The translations under genes were made by a program, and so were the position numbers. This document shows positions 35,154 to 44,454 of a stretch of 64,000 nt of DNA, piece by piece; position 1 is the first letter of the stretch; each line of letters begins with the position of its first letter. The stretch lies in the NCBI RefSeq assembly GCF_003173615.1, contig NZ_QGNA01000003.1, positions 372,001-436,000 of the forward strand, given 5' to 3'. The notes under the pieces were generated by a model, which did not search any database, was not told the DNA's origin, and worked only from the letters and a program-made list of their open reading frames with translations. Source of the stretch: Falsiroseomonas bella. Its GTDB lineage: Bacteria > Pseudomonadota > Alphaproteobacteria > Acetobacterales > Acetobacteraceae.

Positions 35154-37628
35154 ATGAACGACCTGGCGTCCGATCGGCCTGCCGGCGAGGAGCCCGTCCA
35201 GGGCAGCCGCCGGCGCCGCCGGCGCCGCCGGCCGGAGGGCGAACCGCGCCGCCGGAGCGGAAAGCGGCGCCGGGAGTCCTCCTTCCTCGCCCCGCTTCTC
35301 CGCTTCGGCGGGCGGGTGGTGGGCTTCGTCGCCGTGCTGGCGATTCTTGCCGCCTTCTTCGCCCTGGCGCTGGTCTACACCAGCTTGCCCGATGCCTCGG
35401 AAGAGGCGGCGATCCCCGGCCTTTCCGCGCCCGTCAGCATCACCCTCGACGGCAACGGCATCCCGCGGATCACCGCGCAGACCGAGCGCGATGCCGCCAT
35501 CGCGCTCGGCTGGCTGCACGCCCGCGACCGCATGTTCCAGATGGACGCCATGCGCCGCGGCGGCGAGGGACGCCTGGCCGAGATCGCCGGCGCCAGCGCG
35601 CTGCGGCTCGACCGCTTCACCCGCACCCTGGGCCTCGCGGAGCGCGCCCGCGGCGACCTCGAGAGCCTTTCGCCCGAGGCGCGCGACCTGCTGGAAGCCT
35701 ATGCGCAGGGCGTGAACGCCCGGATCGCCGCCCGCGGCATGATGAGCGCGCCGGAATTCCTCGTTCTCGGAGAACCGGAGCCGTGGAAGCCGGAGCATTC
35801 GCTGCTGTGGGGCCGGGTGATGGGGCTTTGGCTCTCCGGCGCGTGGCGCCGCGACATCGAGCGGGCGCGCGCGGCGCGCCTGGTGGATGAGGACAGGCTG
35901 CCGATGCTCTGGCCGCAGGACCGGAGCAGCGGGCGGCTCGACCTGTCGGCGGTGCTGCCGCCCGAGGCGCTGGGCCGCATGCTGGCCCAGGTGCCGGTCT
36001 TCGGGGAGGACGCGCCCCTGCCCGACAGCGCCTCCAATGCCTGGGCGGTGACCGCCGCCCGCTCCGCATCCGGCGCGCCGCTGCTGGCCTCGGACCCGCA
36101 TCTCGGCTTCCAGGCTCCGATCCTCTGGTACCTCGCCCGCATCGAGCTGCCCGGCGGGCGCTTCCGCGCGGGCGCGACGGCGCCGGGCGTGCCGGCCGTG
36201 GTGATCGGCCGCAACGAGCGGCTCGCCTGGGGCTTCACCACGACGCATTCCGACACCCAGGACGTGTTCATCGAGCGCCTGGTGGACCAGGACAGCTACG
36301 AGACCCCAGAAGGCCCCAGGCCCTTCCTGGTTCGGGAGGAGTTCATCGAGATCCGCGGTCGCCACGACCGCGAGCGCCTCGTCGTGCGCGAGACGCGCAA
36401 CGGCCCCGTGATCAGCGACGTGGAGCCGCAGGCCGGGCTGCCGCACGACATGGTGCTGTCGGTGGCGATGGCGAACCTCGCGCCCGGCGACACCAGCGCG
36501 GACGGCCTGCTTGCGCTGAACCGCGCCACCACGCTGGCGGAGGCGCGCGCCGCGGCAGCGCGGGTGACCAGCCCGCCGCAGAACCTGATGGTGGCGGAGG
36601 CCTCGGGCGGCATCGCGCAGTATCTCGTCGGCCGCACGCCGATCCGCGAGGGCGGCGACGGCACGCTGCCGGTCCCGGGCTGGGATGGCGAGGGCGACTG
36701 GATCGGCTTCGTTCCCTTCGACGAGATGCCCCATCTGGAGAATCCCGCAAGCGGCATGCTCGCGGCCGCGAACAGCCGCCCGGCCCCGCCCGACCACCCG
36801 GTGTTCCTCGGCGAGCACTGGTTCGGCGACTGGCGGCTGCGTCGCATCGGGGAACTGCTCGCGGCGCGGCCAAGGCACTCGGCGTCCGAGTTCGCGGCGA
36901 TGCAGAACGACACGCTCTCCCTGCTGGCCAGGGACGTGCTGCCGACGCTGCAGGCCATCCGCCCCAACCCGGCCTCCGCGCGCGCCCACGCGCTGCTGCG
37001 CGACTGGGACGGCACGATGACGGCCGACGCACCGCAGCCGCTGCTGTTCCACACCTGGCTGCGCGCCTTCCGCCGGCTGGCGCTGGAGCGCGGCGGCGCG
37101 ACCTCCGCGGAGGGGCTGGCGGGCCCGGAATTCCTGGCCTTCCTGCTGGCGCGGGACGGCCGGGGCAGCGCCTGGTGCGGGGCGGATGCCTGCGCCTCGC
37201 TGCTCACCCGCTCGCTCGACGATGCCGTCCAGTCGCTGGAGGCGCGGCACGGCAGCAATCCCGCGGACTGGCGCTGGGGGGCGGTGCATGTCGCGCGATT
37301 CGAGCATCCTGTGCTGCGCTACGTCCCGCTGCTCGGCTCCGCCATCGCGCTGGCGGCGCCGACGGGCGGGGATGGGGAGACGGTGTCGCGCGGGGGCTTC
37401 CGCGGCACCGGCGATAATCCCTTCCAGCATGTCCACGGCGCCGGGCTGCGCGCCGTGTTCGACCTCGCCGATCCGGACGGGGTGCTCGTGATGATCGCGA
37501 CGGGGCAGTCGGGACACCCGCTCTCCGACCATTGGGGCGACCTGCTGCAACGCTGGGGCGAGGGCGACGTTCTGCGCCTGGGCCGGTCGCCGCAGCGCGA
37601 GGCGGGACGCATCCGGCTCACGCCATGA
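35154..37628 (+). CDS. penicillin acylase family protein
   Basis: An 824-residue Ntn-hydrolase homologue. An arginine-rich cytoplasmic stretch (residues 15-45) precedes a membrane helix (about 55-85), so it is an N-terminally anchored periplasmic enzyme. The alpha-chain region shows the expected RDRMFQMDAMRRGGEGRL. The autocatalytic nucleophile is Ser294 in DSASNAWAV, followed by LLASDPHLG, and a later FTTTHSDTQDVF. Family members cut amide bonds of beta-lactams, acyl-homoserine lactones or other acylated compounds; native substrate unknown. Confidence 0.9.
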   Translation: MNDLASDRPAGEEPVQGSRRRRRRRRPEGEPRRRSGKRRRESSFLAPLLRFGGRVVGFVAVLAILAAFFALALVYTSLPDASEEAAIPGLSAPVSITLDGNGIPRITAQTERDAAIALGWLHARDRMFQMDAMRRGGEGRLAEIAGASALRLDRFTRTLGLAERARGDLESLSPEARDLLEAYAQGVNARIAARGMMSAPEFLVLGEPEPWKPEHSLLWGRVMGLWLSGAWRRDIERARAARLVDEDRLPMLWPQDRSSGRLDLSAVLPPEALGRMLAQVPVFGEDAPLPDSASNAWAVTAARSASGAPLLASDPHLGFQAPILWYLARIELPGGRFRAGATAPGVPAVVIGRNERLAWGFTTTHSDTQDVFIERLVDQDSYETPEGPRPFLVREEFIEIRGRHDRERLVVRETRNGPVISDVEPQAGLPHDMVLSVAMANLAPGDTSADGLLALNRATTLAEARAAAARVTSPPQNLMVAEASGGIAQYLVGRTPIREGGDGTLPVPGWDGEGDWIGFVPFDEMPHLENPASGMLAAANSRPAPPDHPVFLGEHWFGDWRLRRIGELLAARPRHSASEFAAMQNDTLSLLARDVLPTLQAIRPNPASARAHALLRDWDGTMTADAPQPLLFHTWLRAFRRLALERGGATSAEGLAGPEFLAFLLARDGRGSAWCGADACASLLTRSLDDAVQSLEARHGSNPADWRWGAVHVARFEHPVLRYVPLLGSAIALAAPTGGDGETVSRGGFRGTGDNPFQHVHGAGLRAVFDLADPDGVLVMIATGQSGHPLSDHWGDLLQRWGEGDVLRLGRSPQREAGRIRLTP

Positions 37629-37686
37629 GGAACCACCCGCGGGACTGTTGATTCGCCGCGTCACTCCGCCGAGACTGCAGGGACCG

Positions 37687-38472
37687 ATGCTCCATCGCAC
37701 CGCCCGCCGCCCGCAATTCTTCTACACGACGGCACCACTTCCCTGTCCGTACCTTCCTGGGCGGACGGAGCGGAAGATCGTGACCGAACTCGCCGGCGCG
37801 GATGCGGAGGCGACGCATGACCGGCTGTCCCGCGCCGGGTTCCGCCGTAGCCACAACATCGCCTACAGCCCGGTCTGCCCCGGCTGCCGCGCCTGCATCC
37901 CGATCCGCATCGTGGCCGGGCAGTTCCAGCCCGACCGCACGCAGCGCCGGATCATGCGCGTCAATGCCGACATAACCGCCTTCGAGATGCCGGCCCGCGC
38001 CTCGGCCGAGCAGTTCGGCCTGTTCCAGCGCTATCAGGCGGCGCGGCACGGCGACGGCGACATGGCCGCGATGGGCTTCTACGACTACCGCGCCATGGTC
38101 GAGGACACGCCGATCACCAGTGGCGTGGTCGAGTTCCGCGACACCTCCGGGCGCCTCGTCGGGGCCTGTCTGACGGACTGGCTCTCGGACGGGTTGTCCG
38201 CCGTCTATTCCTTCTTCGATCCGGCGGAGACCCGCCGCAGCCTCGGCACCCACGCGATCCTGTGGCTGGTGTCGCGGGCGCAGACCGTGTCCCTGCCCTA
38301 TGTGTATCTCGGCTACTGGGTGCCGGAGAGCCGGAAGATGAGCTACAAGGCCCGCTTCCGGCCGAGCGAGGCGCTCACGGGCGGCATCTGGCGGATGCTG
38401 CCCGAGCACGCGGCGCCGGCCGTCGAGGAACAGCCCGCCGAGGGGCACGCAAAGGTCAGCGTCGGCGGCTGA
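37687..38472 (+). CDS. bpt: aspartate/glutamate leucyltransferase (Bpt)
   Basis: A 261-residue member of the ATE/Bpt family, which attaches leucine from tRNA to proteins with N-terminal Asp or Glu, marking them for ClpS/ClpAP degradation. The N-terminus has PCPYLPGRTERKIVTEL, then FRRSHNIAYSPVCPGCRACIPIRI with the conserved cysteines, and SVYSF-like LSAVYSFFDP, YVYLGYWVPESRKMSYKARFRP. ATG at 37687 follows AGGGACC; a TTG frame from 37648 is less likely. The stop overlaps the convergent small gene by 17 bp. Confidence 0.93.
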   Translation: MLHRTARRPQFFYTTAPLPCPYLPGRTERKIVTELAGADAEATHDRLSRAGFRRSHNIAYSPVCPGCRACIPIRIVAGQFQPDRTQRRIMRVNADITAFEMPARASAEQFGLFQRYQAARHGDGDMAAMGFYDYRAMVEDTPITSGVVEFRDTSGRLVGACLTDWLSDGLSAVYSFFDPAETRRSLGTHAILWLVSRAQTVSLPYVYLGYWVPESRKMSYKARFRPSEALTGGIWRMLPEHAAPAVEEQPAEGHAKVSVGG

Positions 38473-38746
38473 CCACGCCCGCGACGCGCTGGCGGGCGGA
38501 GGTCACGACTGTCGGGGCGAGCGCGTTGGGGTTCCGCGGCAAGGCGCTGCGCTCCGCGAGGATGGCGTCCGCCGCGCGGCTGATTCGCGCCTCGAGCGCC
38601 GCATCGGGCTCACCTTCCGGCGGACCGAATATCGCCACGAGCAGTTCCAGCGTCTCGTCGCGCGCGCGATCGCGGACCGGCCCTGCCTCCGGCATGGCAC
38701 GCGCGAGCGAGTCGAGCAGGTCTCGAATCCCGGGTCCGGTCACCAC
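38456..38746 (-). CDS. small hypothetical protein
   Basis: A 96-residue soluble protein I do not recognise, mostly helical and acidic in the middle (RDETLELLVAIFGPPEGEPDAALEARISRAAD) with a basic C-terminus (SARQRVAGVVSRRR). The start is GTG at 38746, preceded at good distance by GGAGG; a longer frame upstream has no such site. It overlaps the end of bpt by 17 bp and stands alone on its strand. Confidence 0.6.
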   Translation of the reverse strand: MVTGPGIRDLLDSLARAMPEAGPVRDRARDETLELLVAIFGPPEGEPDAALEARISRAADAILAERSALPRNPNALAPTVVTSARQRVAGVVSRRR

Positions 38747-39060
38747 GCAAGCCTCCTTCCCGCCGATCACGGCGTGGCTGGCTGACAGCCGCCTTCGAAG
38801 AATTGGCTTGCCCCGGCTCCCCGGCCCAAGGCGCGCCGGGCATGAACGCATGCCCGGCCGTTCCGCACAAGTGACAGATTGAGTCGCCTGCCGGGATGCG
38901 CGGCGGCGCGATCATGCCAAGCGCACGAAGTTCGGAGCTGCGGCACGAAGGGCCGAGCGCGCGAATACGCGCCGCGCCGCACGGCGCGAAGCCAAGGGCC
39001 GCGGACGCGGCCCGCCCGGCGTATGAGGGGCACAAAGGTGAAGCCTTTGTGCGCGCGGTA
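38747..39060. other. 314 bp hairpin-rich intergenic region
   Basis: No supported gene. It carries three perfect inverted repeats: GCCGGGCAT/ATGCCCGGC with a 6 bp loop (38835-38858), GGGCCGC/GCGGCCC (38996-39013), and GCACAAAGG/CCTTTGTGC (39030-39052, listed separately). It also has the direct repeat GCACGAAG twice near 38935-38950. The density of structure is unusual; an untranslated RNA or a regulatory leader is possible but unproven. Confidence 0.45.
39030..39052 (-). terminator. hairpin directly after parC
   Basis: A perfect 9 bp stem GCACAAAGG / CCTTTGTGC with a 5 base loop, 8 bp after the parC stop on the minus strand. An outer pair GTATGA (39021) / TCATAC (39061) extends the symmetry through the stop codon. 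There is no following U tract, so it is terminator-like rather than a textbook terminator. Confidence 0.5.
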
Positions 39061-41292
39061 TCATACCCCGAAGCGGCGGTTGCGCGGGAAGCCGGGCGGC
39101 GGGCTCTTGCCGGCGCCGGCGCGCTGGCCGCGCCAGCTCCGCAGGTCGGTCTCCACCCGGACGCCGCTGCCATGGCGCCAGGCGAGGCCTTCCTTGGACT
39201 TGAACACCTGCGCGTCCTTCAGCTCGCCATCCTTGAGCCCGATCAGCTGCACGCCGCGGCCGCGCGCCATCTCCGGCACCTGGTCGAGCGGGAAGACCAG
39301 CAGGCGGTCATTGGCGGTGACCGCGACGCTGTCGCCCTCGGCCGGGATGCAGACGCAGGCCTCCTTCGGCGGGTCCACCAGCAGCACCTGCTTGCCGGTG
39401 CGCTTCTCCGCCAGCAGCTCCTCGCCCTTCACCACGAAGCCCTTGCCGTCCGTCGCGGCGAGCAGCCACTTCGCGCCGTCCTCATGGACGAAAAGCGTCA
39501 CGATCGCGTCCTCGTTGCTGAGGTCCACCATCAGCCGCACCGGCTGGCCATCGCCGCGGCCGCGCGGGATGGCGTCGGCCTTGAGCGTGAAGGCGCGGCC
39601 ATTCGTCGCGAACAGCACGATGCGGTCGGTGGTCTGCGCGTGCAGGCGGAACTGCTCGGAATCGCCTTCCTTGAAGCGCAGCTCCGCCTCGTCCGGCAGG
39701 TGGCCCTTCTGGGCGCGGATCCACCCCTTCTCGGAGAGGATGACGGTGATCGGCTCCTTCTCGACGAAAGCCAGCTCGTCCACCGCAACCTCCGGCAGCG
39801 CCGCGCCGGGGGTGGTGCGGCGCTTGCCGAGCGCGCCGTCGCCGAATTTCTGGCGCGTCGCCTCGAGCTCCTCGGCGATCGCATCCCAGCGGGCCTTTTC
39901 GGACTTCATCAGGCCCTGCAGCTTCTTCTGCTCCGCCGAGAGCCTCTTGTGCTCCTTGCGGATCTCCATCTCCTCGAGCTTGCGCAGGGCGCGCAGGCGC
40001 ATGTCGAGGATGGCGTTGGCCTGCACCTCCGTCAGGCCGAAGGCCGCCATCAGCGCTTCCTTCGGCTTGTCCTCCTCCCGGACGATGCGGATGACCTCGT
40101 CCAGGTTCAGGTAGACGATCAGATAGCCGTCGAGGATCTCGAGCCGCCGCGCAATGGCGGCGAGGCGATGCTCCGTGCGGCGCACCAGCACGACATGGCG
40201 GTGGTCGAGCCAGGCGCGCAGCACGTCCTTCAGCGCCATCACGCGCGGCGTGCGGTCGGCGTCGAGCACGTTCATGTTGAGGGGGAAGCGGCTCTCCAGC
40301 GCGGTCGCGCGGAACAGCGTCTCCATCATCACCTTGGCGTCCACTGTGCGGGACTTCGGTTCCAGCACCAGCCGCACGACATCCGTGCTCTCGTCGCGCA
40401 CATCGCCGAGCAGCGGGAGCTTCTTCTCCTCCATCAGCTGCGCGATCTGCTCGATCAGGCGCGACTTCTGCACCTGGTAGGGGATCTCGGTGACGACCAC
40501 CTGCCAGGTGCCGTTCTTGAGCGGCTCCACGTCCCAGCGGGCGCGCAGGCGGAAGCCGCCGCGGCCGGTCGCATAGGCCTCGCGGATCGCTTCCTTCGAT
40601 TCCACCAGAATGCCGCCGGTCGGGAAATCCGGGCCGGGGACGTGCCTGAGCAGGTCGTCCACCGTGGCGTCCGGGTTGCGCACCAGTTCGAGCGCCGCAC
40701 CGCAGAGCTCGCCGGCGTTGTGTGGCGGGATGGAGGTGGCCATGCCCACGGCGATGCCCGCCGCGCCATTCGCCAGCAGGTTCGGGAAGGCCGCCGGCAG
40801 CACCAGCGGCTCCTTCTCCTCCCCGTCATAGGTGGGGCGGAAATCGACGGCATTCTCCTCGATGCCGTCGAGGAGCGCCTGCGCGACCTCGGTCAGCCGC
40901 GCTTCCGTGTAGCGCATGGCCGCGGCGTTATCGCCGTCGATGTTGCCGAAATTGCCCTGGCCCTCGACCAGCGGGTAGCGCGCGGCGAAATCCTGCGCCT
41001 GCCGCACCAGCGCCTCGTAGATGCTGCTGTCGCCATGCGGGTGATACTTGCCCATCACGTCGCCGACGATGCGGGCGCATTTCTTGAAGCCTGCCTCGGG
41101 GTCCAGCTTCAACTGGTGCATCGCATAGAGCAGGCGGCGATGGACCGGCTTCAGCCCGTCCCGCACATCCGGAAGCGAGCGGCTGACGATGGTGGACAGC
41201 GCATAGGCCAGGTAGCGCTCGGAGAGCGCATCGGCGAGCGGGGTCTCGTGCGAGGACCCGCCGGCGGGCGGCGTCTTGATGTCGTCGGGCAT
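39061..41292 (-). CDS. parC: DNA topoisomerase IV subunit A
   Basis: A 743-residue ParC that cuts and passes DNA to decatenate chromosomes together with ParE. The quinolone-determining segment is [17 protein letters not shown] with wild-type Ser in position, followed by [28 protein letters not shown] that contains the catalytic tyrosine (RYTE). The C-terminal domain shows the weakly conserved beta-pinwheel repeats. Full length and without a GyrA box, so ParC rather than GyrA. Confidence 0.96.
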   Translation of the reverse strand: MPDDIKTPPAGGSSHETPLADALSERYLAYALSTIVSRSLPDVRDGLKPVHRRLLYAMHQLKLDPEAGFKKCARIVGDVMGKYHPHGDSSIYEALVRQAQDFAARYPLVEGQGNFGNIDGDNAAAMRYTEARLTEVAQALLDGIEENAVDFRPTYDGEEKEPLVLPAAFPNLLANGAAGIAVGMATSIPPHNAGELCGAALELVRNPDATVDDLLRHVPGPDFPTGGILVESKEAIREAYATGRGGFRLRARWDVEPLKNGTWQVVVTEIPYQVQKSRLIEQIAQLMEEKKLPLLGDVRDESTDVVRLVLEPKSRTVDAKVMMETLFRATALESRFPLNMNVLDADRTPRVMALKDVLRAWLDHRHVVLVRRTEHRLAAIARRLEILDGYLIVYLNLDEVIRIVREEDKPKEALMAAFGLTEVQANAILDMRLRALRKLEEMEIRKEHKRLSAEQKKLQGLMKSEKARWDAIAEELEATRQKFGDGALGKRRTTPGAALPEVAVDELAFVEKEPITVILSEKGWIRAQKGHLPDEAELRFKEGDSEQFRLHAQTTDRIVLFATNGRAFTLKADAIPRGRGDGQPVRLMVDLSNEDAIVTLFVHEDGAKWLLAATDGKGFVVKGEELLAEKRTGKQVLLVDPPKEACVCIPAEGDSVAVTANDRLLVFPLDQVPEMARGRGVQLIGLKDGELKDAQVFKSKEGLAWRHGSGVRVETDLRSWRGQRAGAGKSPPPGFPRNRRFGV

Positions 41293-41331
41293 GCTGCGGC
41301 TGATTCGCGCTTCGTTCCTGTCGGGAGGCGT

Positions 41332-42078
41332 CTAGCCCGGATCGGCCGGCGGCGCCACCAGCGCGGCGAGCCGGTCGGCCAGCATCTCCCGCGCCGCCGG
41401 CAGCGGCCGGTGCTGCAGCCCGAACACGTCGCGGGCCAGGAAATGGCCGGTGAGGCGCAGGCCCGCCAGCCAATCCGCCGGCCCGGACGGCCCCTGACCG
41501 AGCAGGAAGGCCGGGAGCGGCAGCAGCCGGTCCCGCCACTCCCCCGCGGCACGCTCCGACACGGCCCGGCCGGTGCGGGGGGAGACGAAGGCCAGCTCAT
41601 CCTGCGTGCCGGTCACGGCGCAGCGGGCAAGGTCGAGGCCGTAGCCGAGATCGGCGAGCAGGTCGGCCTCCCAGCGCACCAGGTCGGGCAGCGCGGCCTC
41701 GGCTCCCCGGGCCAGGGTGGCGATCAGCGCCACCAGGCCGTGGAAGATGCGCGGATGCGCCTCGCGCTCCGGCAGCGCGCCTTCGGCCAGGCTGGTCGCG
41801 GCGCGGAGCACGGAAAGCGCAAGCGGGTCCTCCATGGCCAGGGCGGCGGCGGGATGCACGAGCTCGCCGGACAGGGCGCCGAGCTGGTCGGCGAGTCGCG
41901 CGACCCACCGCGCCTCGACCAGGTTGCCTGGCTGCCACAGCGGCGCCTGCGCGCGGGAGGCGCCGCCCTTCGCGAGACCCGCGTGGCGGCCATGGGCCTC
42001 GGTCAGCAGCGTGACCACGGCGCCCGACTCGCCGTGCGGCCGCACATCCAGCACCACCGCGGGGGCCTGCCACTCCAT
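41332..42078 (-). CDS. recO: DNA repair protein RecO
   Basis: A 248-residue RecO. The N-terminal OB fold starts MEWQAPAVVLDVRPHGESGAVVTLLTEAHGRHAGLAKGG, followed by ARWVARL and the helical C-terminal domain (FLLGQGPSGPADWLAGLRLTGHFLARDVFG). It has no zinc-finger cysteines, as in other alphaproteobacteria. RecO loads RecA on SSB-coated DNA with RecR. It lies 39 bp upstream of parC and is divergent from the DUF882 peptidase gene. Confidence 0.92.
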   Translation of the reverse strand: MEWQAPAVVLDVRPHGESGAVVTLLTEAHGRHAGLAKGGASRAQAPLWQPGNLVEARWVARLADQLGALSGELVHPAAALAMEDPLALSVLRAATSLAEGALPEREAHPRIFHGLVALIATLARGAEAALPDLVRWEADLLADLGYGLDLARCAVTGTQDELAFVSPRTGRAVSERAAGEWRDRLLPLPAFLLGQGPSGPADWLAGLRLTGHFLARDVFGLQHRPLPAAREMLADRLAALVAPPADPG

Positions 42079-42211
42079 CGGCGGGGCCTTCCATATCCCG
42101 CGTCCGCGATCAAGGCAGCAGCGCGGCTGAACCGATCGTGTGCCCTGCGCGGGGGCCGGGAGGGGCGGAAGGGGGTCGCGCTCGCCGGCGACATTGGTTA
42201 GAGGAAGAGCC

Positions 42212-42796
42212 ATGCGACGCAGTCTCATCCTTGGCGGCGCAGCCGCCTTCGCCACGCTGGTCCTGCCCCGCACCTCCCATGCCGCCGCTCGGCGGATTTC
42301 GCTGAAGCACGCGGGCAGCGGCGCGAAATTCGACGGCACCTGGCATGACGGCCGCGCGCCGGACCGCTCGGCGATGGCCGAGCTGTCCGAGGTGCTGGCC
42401 GACCCCGGCTGCCCGCCACATCCCTTCGACGCCGACGCGATCGCGATCCTGTGGGAGGTTGCGGCGCGCACGCGGCTGACGGGCGAACTCGACGTGCATT
42501 CCGGCTATCGCACCCCGGCCGTGAATCGGGCGGTGCACGGCGCCGGCGACAGCCAGCACCTGCGCGCCTCGGCCGTTGATGTCGGGATAGCGGCCGGGCG
42601 CCTGCCCGCCGTGGCCGAGGCGGCATTGGCGCTGAAGAAGGGCGGCGTCGGCGTCTATCGCAGCCGCGGCTTCATCCACCTGGACAGCGGCCCGGTGCGC
42701 AACTGGAGCGATGGCGGCGCGGGGACGAGCATCTTCCGCAACACCCGCTTCATGCGCATCACCGGCACCTTCCGCATCGGCGAGCCGCGCTACTAG
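42212..42796 (+). CDS. DUF882/YcbK-like peptidase
   Basis: A 194-residue exported member of the DUF882 (M15A-like) family. A short signal (MRRSLILGGAAAFATLVLP, Tat-like arginine pair) precedes the catalytic region: HSGYRTPAVNRAV, SQHLRASAVDVGI (metal-binding His and Asp) and GFIHLDSGPVRNW. Such proteins are thought to act on the peptidoglycan in the periplasm, with peptidase activity predicted. GAGGAAGAG precedes the ATG at 42212. It is divergent from recO and convergent with era. Confidence 0.88.
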   Translation: MRRSLILGGAAAFATLVLPRTSHAAARRISLKHAGSGAKFDGTWHDGRAPDRSAMAELSEVLADPGCPPHPFDADAIAILWEVAARTRLTGELDVHSGYRTPAVNRAVHGAGDSQHLRASAVDVGIAAGRLPAVAEAALALKKGGVGVYRSRGFIHLDSGPVRNWSDGGAGTSIFRNTRFMRITGTFRIGEPRY

Positions 42797-42829
42797 GCGC
42801 CTGCCCGGGCCAATCGAGGCCCGCGGCGG

Positions 42830-43747
42830 CTACCCCGGATCGTCCAGGCCCAGCGCGCGCAGCCTGCCGCGCTCCTCGTCCCAGCCGGCCCGTTCCTTCA
42901 CGTTCAGGAACAGATGGATGCGGCGCTCCAGCAGCTTCTCCAGCTCGGACCGCGCGCGCTGCCCGATCTCCTTGATGCGGGCGCCCTTGTCGCCGATCAG
43001 GATCGCCTTCTGGCTGGCGCGGCTGACGTAGATCGTCACCTCGATCCGGGCGCTGCCGTCCTTACGCTCCTCCCACTGCTCGGTCTCGACCGTGGCGTGG
43101 TGGGGCACTTCCTCATGCGTCTGGCGCAGCACCTGCTCGCGCACGATCTCGGCCGCCAGCATGCGCTGCGGCAGGTCGGAGAGGTCGTCCTCGGGGAACA
43201 GCCACGGTCCTTCCGGCATCGCGGCGCCCAGCGCCTGCCGCAGGCGGTCGAGGCCGTCGCCCTTCAGCGCACTGACCATGAAGGTCTCGCGGAAGGGCAG
43301 GATGTCATTCAGCTCCTTCGCCAGCGGCAGCAGCCGCTCGCGCGGGATCAGGTCGGCCTTGGTCAGCGCCAGCATCAGCGGGCGGCGCGACTTCGCGAGG
43401 CCGTCGAGGATGGTGCGCACATCCTCCTTCAGCCCGGCGCGGGCATCCACCAGCAGCAGCGTGAGGTCCGCATCCTGCGCGCCGGTCCAGGCGGCATTGA
43501 CCATCGCGCGGTCGAGCCGCCGGCGGGGCGCGAAGATGCCGGGCGTGTCCACCAGCACGACCTGGCTGCGCCCTTCCATGACCACCGCACGGATGCGGAA
43601 GCGCGTGGTCTGCGGCTTGGGCGAGACGATGGTGACCTTGGTGCCCGCCAGCGCGTTCACCAGCGTGGATTTCCCCGCATTCGGCGCGCCGACCACCGCG
43701 ACCAGCCCGCAGCGCATCGGCCCCGGTTCAGCCGGCGCGTCACTCAT
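42830..43747 (-). CDS. era: GTPase Era
   Basis: A 305-residue Era, the GTPase needed for 16S rRNA maturation. The G1 motif GAPNAGKS is at residues 20-27, G2 at TTRFRIRAV, G3 at DTPGIF, G4 at TKAD, and a C-terminal KH domain includes VTIYVSRASQKAILIGDKGARIKEIG. The start overlaps the rnc stop (ATGA). rnc-era coupling is nearly universal and fits a joint role in rRNA processing. Confidence 0.96.
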   Translation of the reverse strand: MSDAPAEPGPMRCGLVAVVGAPNAGKSTLVNALAGTKVTIVSPKPQTTRFRIRAVVMEGRSQVVLVDTPGIFAPRRRLDRAMVNAAWTGAQDADLTLLLVDARAGLKEDVRTILDGLAKSRRPLMLALTKADLIPRERLLPLAKELNDILPFRETFMVSALKGDGLDRLRQALGAAMPEGPWLFPEDDLSDLPQRMLAAEIVREQVLRQTHEEVPHHATVETEQWEERKDGSARIEVTIYVSRASQKAILIGDKGARIKEIGQRARSELEKLLERRIHLFLNVKERAGWDEERGRLRALGLDDPG

Positions 43748-44454
43748 GCGCCGAGCTGCGCCAGCAGCTTCGCGGCCGCTTCCTGCTCCGCCGCGCGCTT
43801 GCTCTCCCCGCTGCCCTCGGCGTCCTGCCCGGCGGCCAGCGCGCGCACGACGAAGATCGGGTTGTGCGAGGGCCCCGTCGCGGAGACCAGCATGTATTCC
43901 GGCAGGCCCAGCCCGCGGCCGAGCGTCCATTCCTGCAGCCGCGTCTTGGGCGAGACCGGCGGATGGGCCGAGGCCTCGAGCAGCGGCGACCATTCGCGGC
44001 GCACCAGGGCGCGCGCGGGCTCCAGCCCGCCATCCACATAGAGCGCGCCCAGCAGCGCCTCCACCGCATCGGCCAGCACGGAGGCGCGGCGCCGCACGCC
44101 GGACCGCTCCTCGCTGGCCGGCACGCGCAGCGCGTCCCCGATCTCGAGCGAGGCGGCGACCTTCGCCAGGCTCTCCTGCGCGACGAGATGCGCGAGCCGC
44201 TTGCCGAGATCGCCCTCGCGCTCCTGCGGGAAGCGCTCGGCCAGCCATTCGGCCATGGCGAGCGCGAGCACGCGGTCGCCGACGAATTCCAGCCGCTCGT
44301 TGCTGTCGAGCATCCGCTGCCGCGGATCGGCCGCCGAGCGGTGGGTCAGCGCATGCAGCAGCAGGTCGGGGCGCGCGAAGCGGTGCGGCAGGCGCGCCGC
44401 GAGGGCGGCGACCGGCTCCGGCAGGTCCTCGTCCGGGTGCGCCGCGCCGCTCAC
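43744..44454 (-). CDS. rnc: ribonuclease III
   Basis: A 236-residue RNase III that cleaves double-stranded RNA in rRNA processing. The signature is SNERLEFVGDRVLALAM near residue 45, followed by the second catalytic block ADAVEALLGALYVDGG; a C-terminal dsRBD follows (about 165-230, KTRLQEWTLGRGL). Start is GTG at 44454 in a GTGA overlap with lepB; the upstream ATG of a longer frame would overlap lepB by 60 bp and is less likely. Confidence 0.94.
   Translation of the reverse strand: MSGAAHPDEDLPEPVAALAARLPHRFARPDLLLHALTHRSAADPRQRMLDSNERLEFVGDRVLALAMAEWLAERFPQEREGDLGKRLAHLVAQESLAKVAASLEIGDALRVPASEERSGVRRRASVLADAVEALLGALYVDGGLEPARALVRREWSPLLEASAHPPVSPKTRLQEWTLGRGLGLPEYMLVSATGPSHNPIFVVRALAAGQDAEGSGESKRAAEQEAAAKLLAQLGA

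Noticed and set aside
38839-38858. CRISPR-like or att-like palindrome
   Set aside because: Single hairpin without repeats at spacer distances, and no cas or integrase gene.
38896-42201. 1101-codon plus-strand frame opposite parC and recO
   Set aside because: Antisense shadow; parC and recO on the minus strand are unmistakable.
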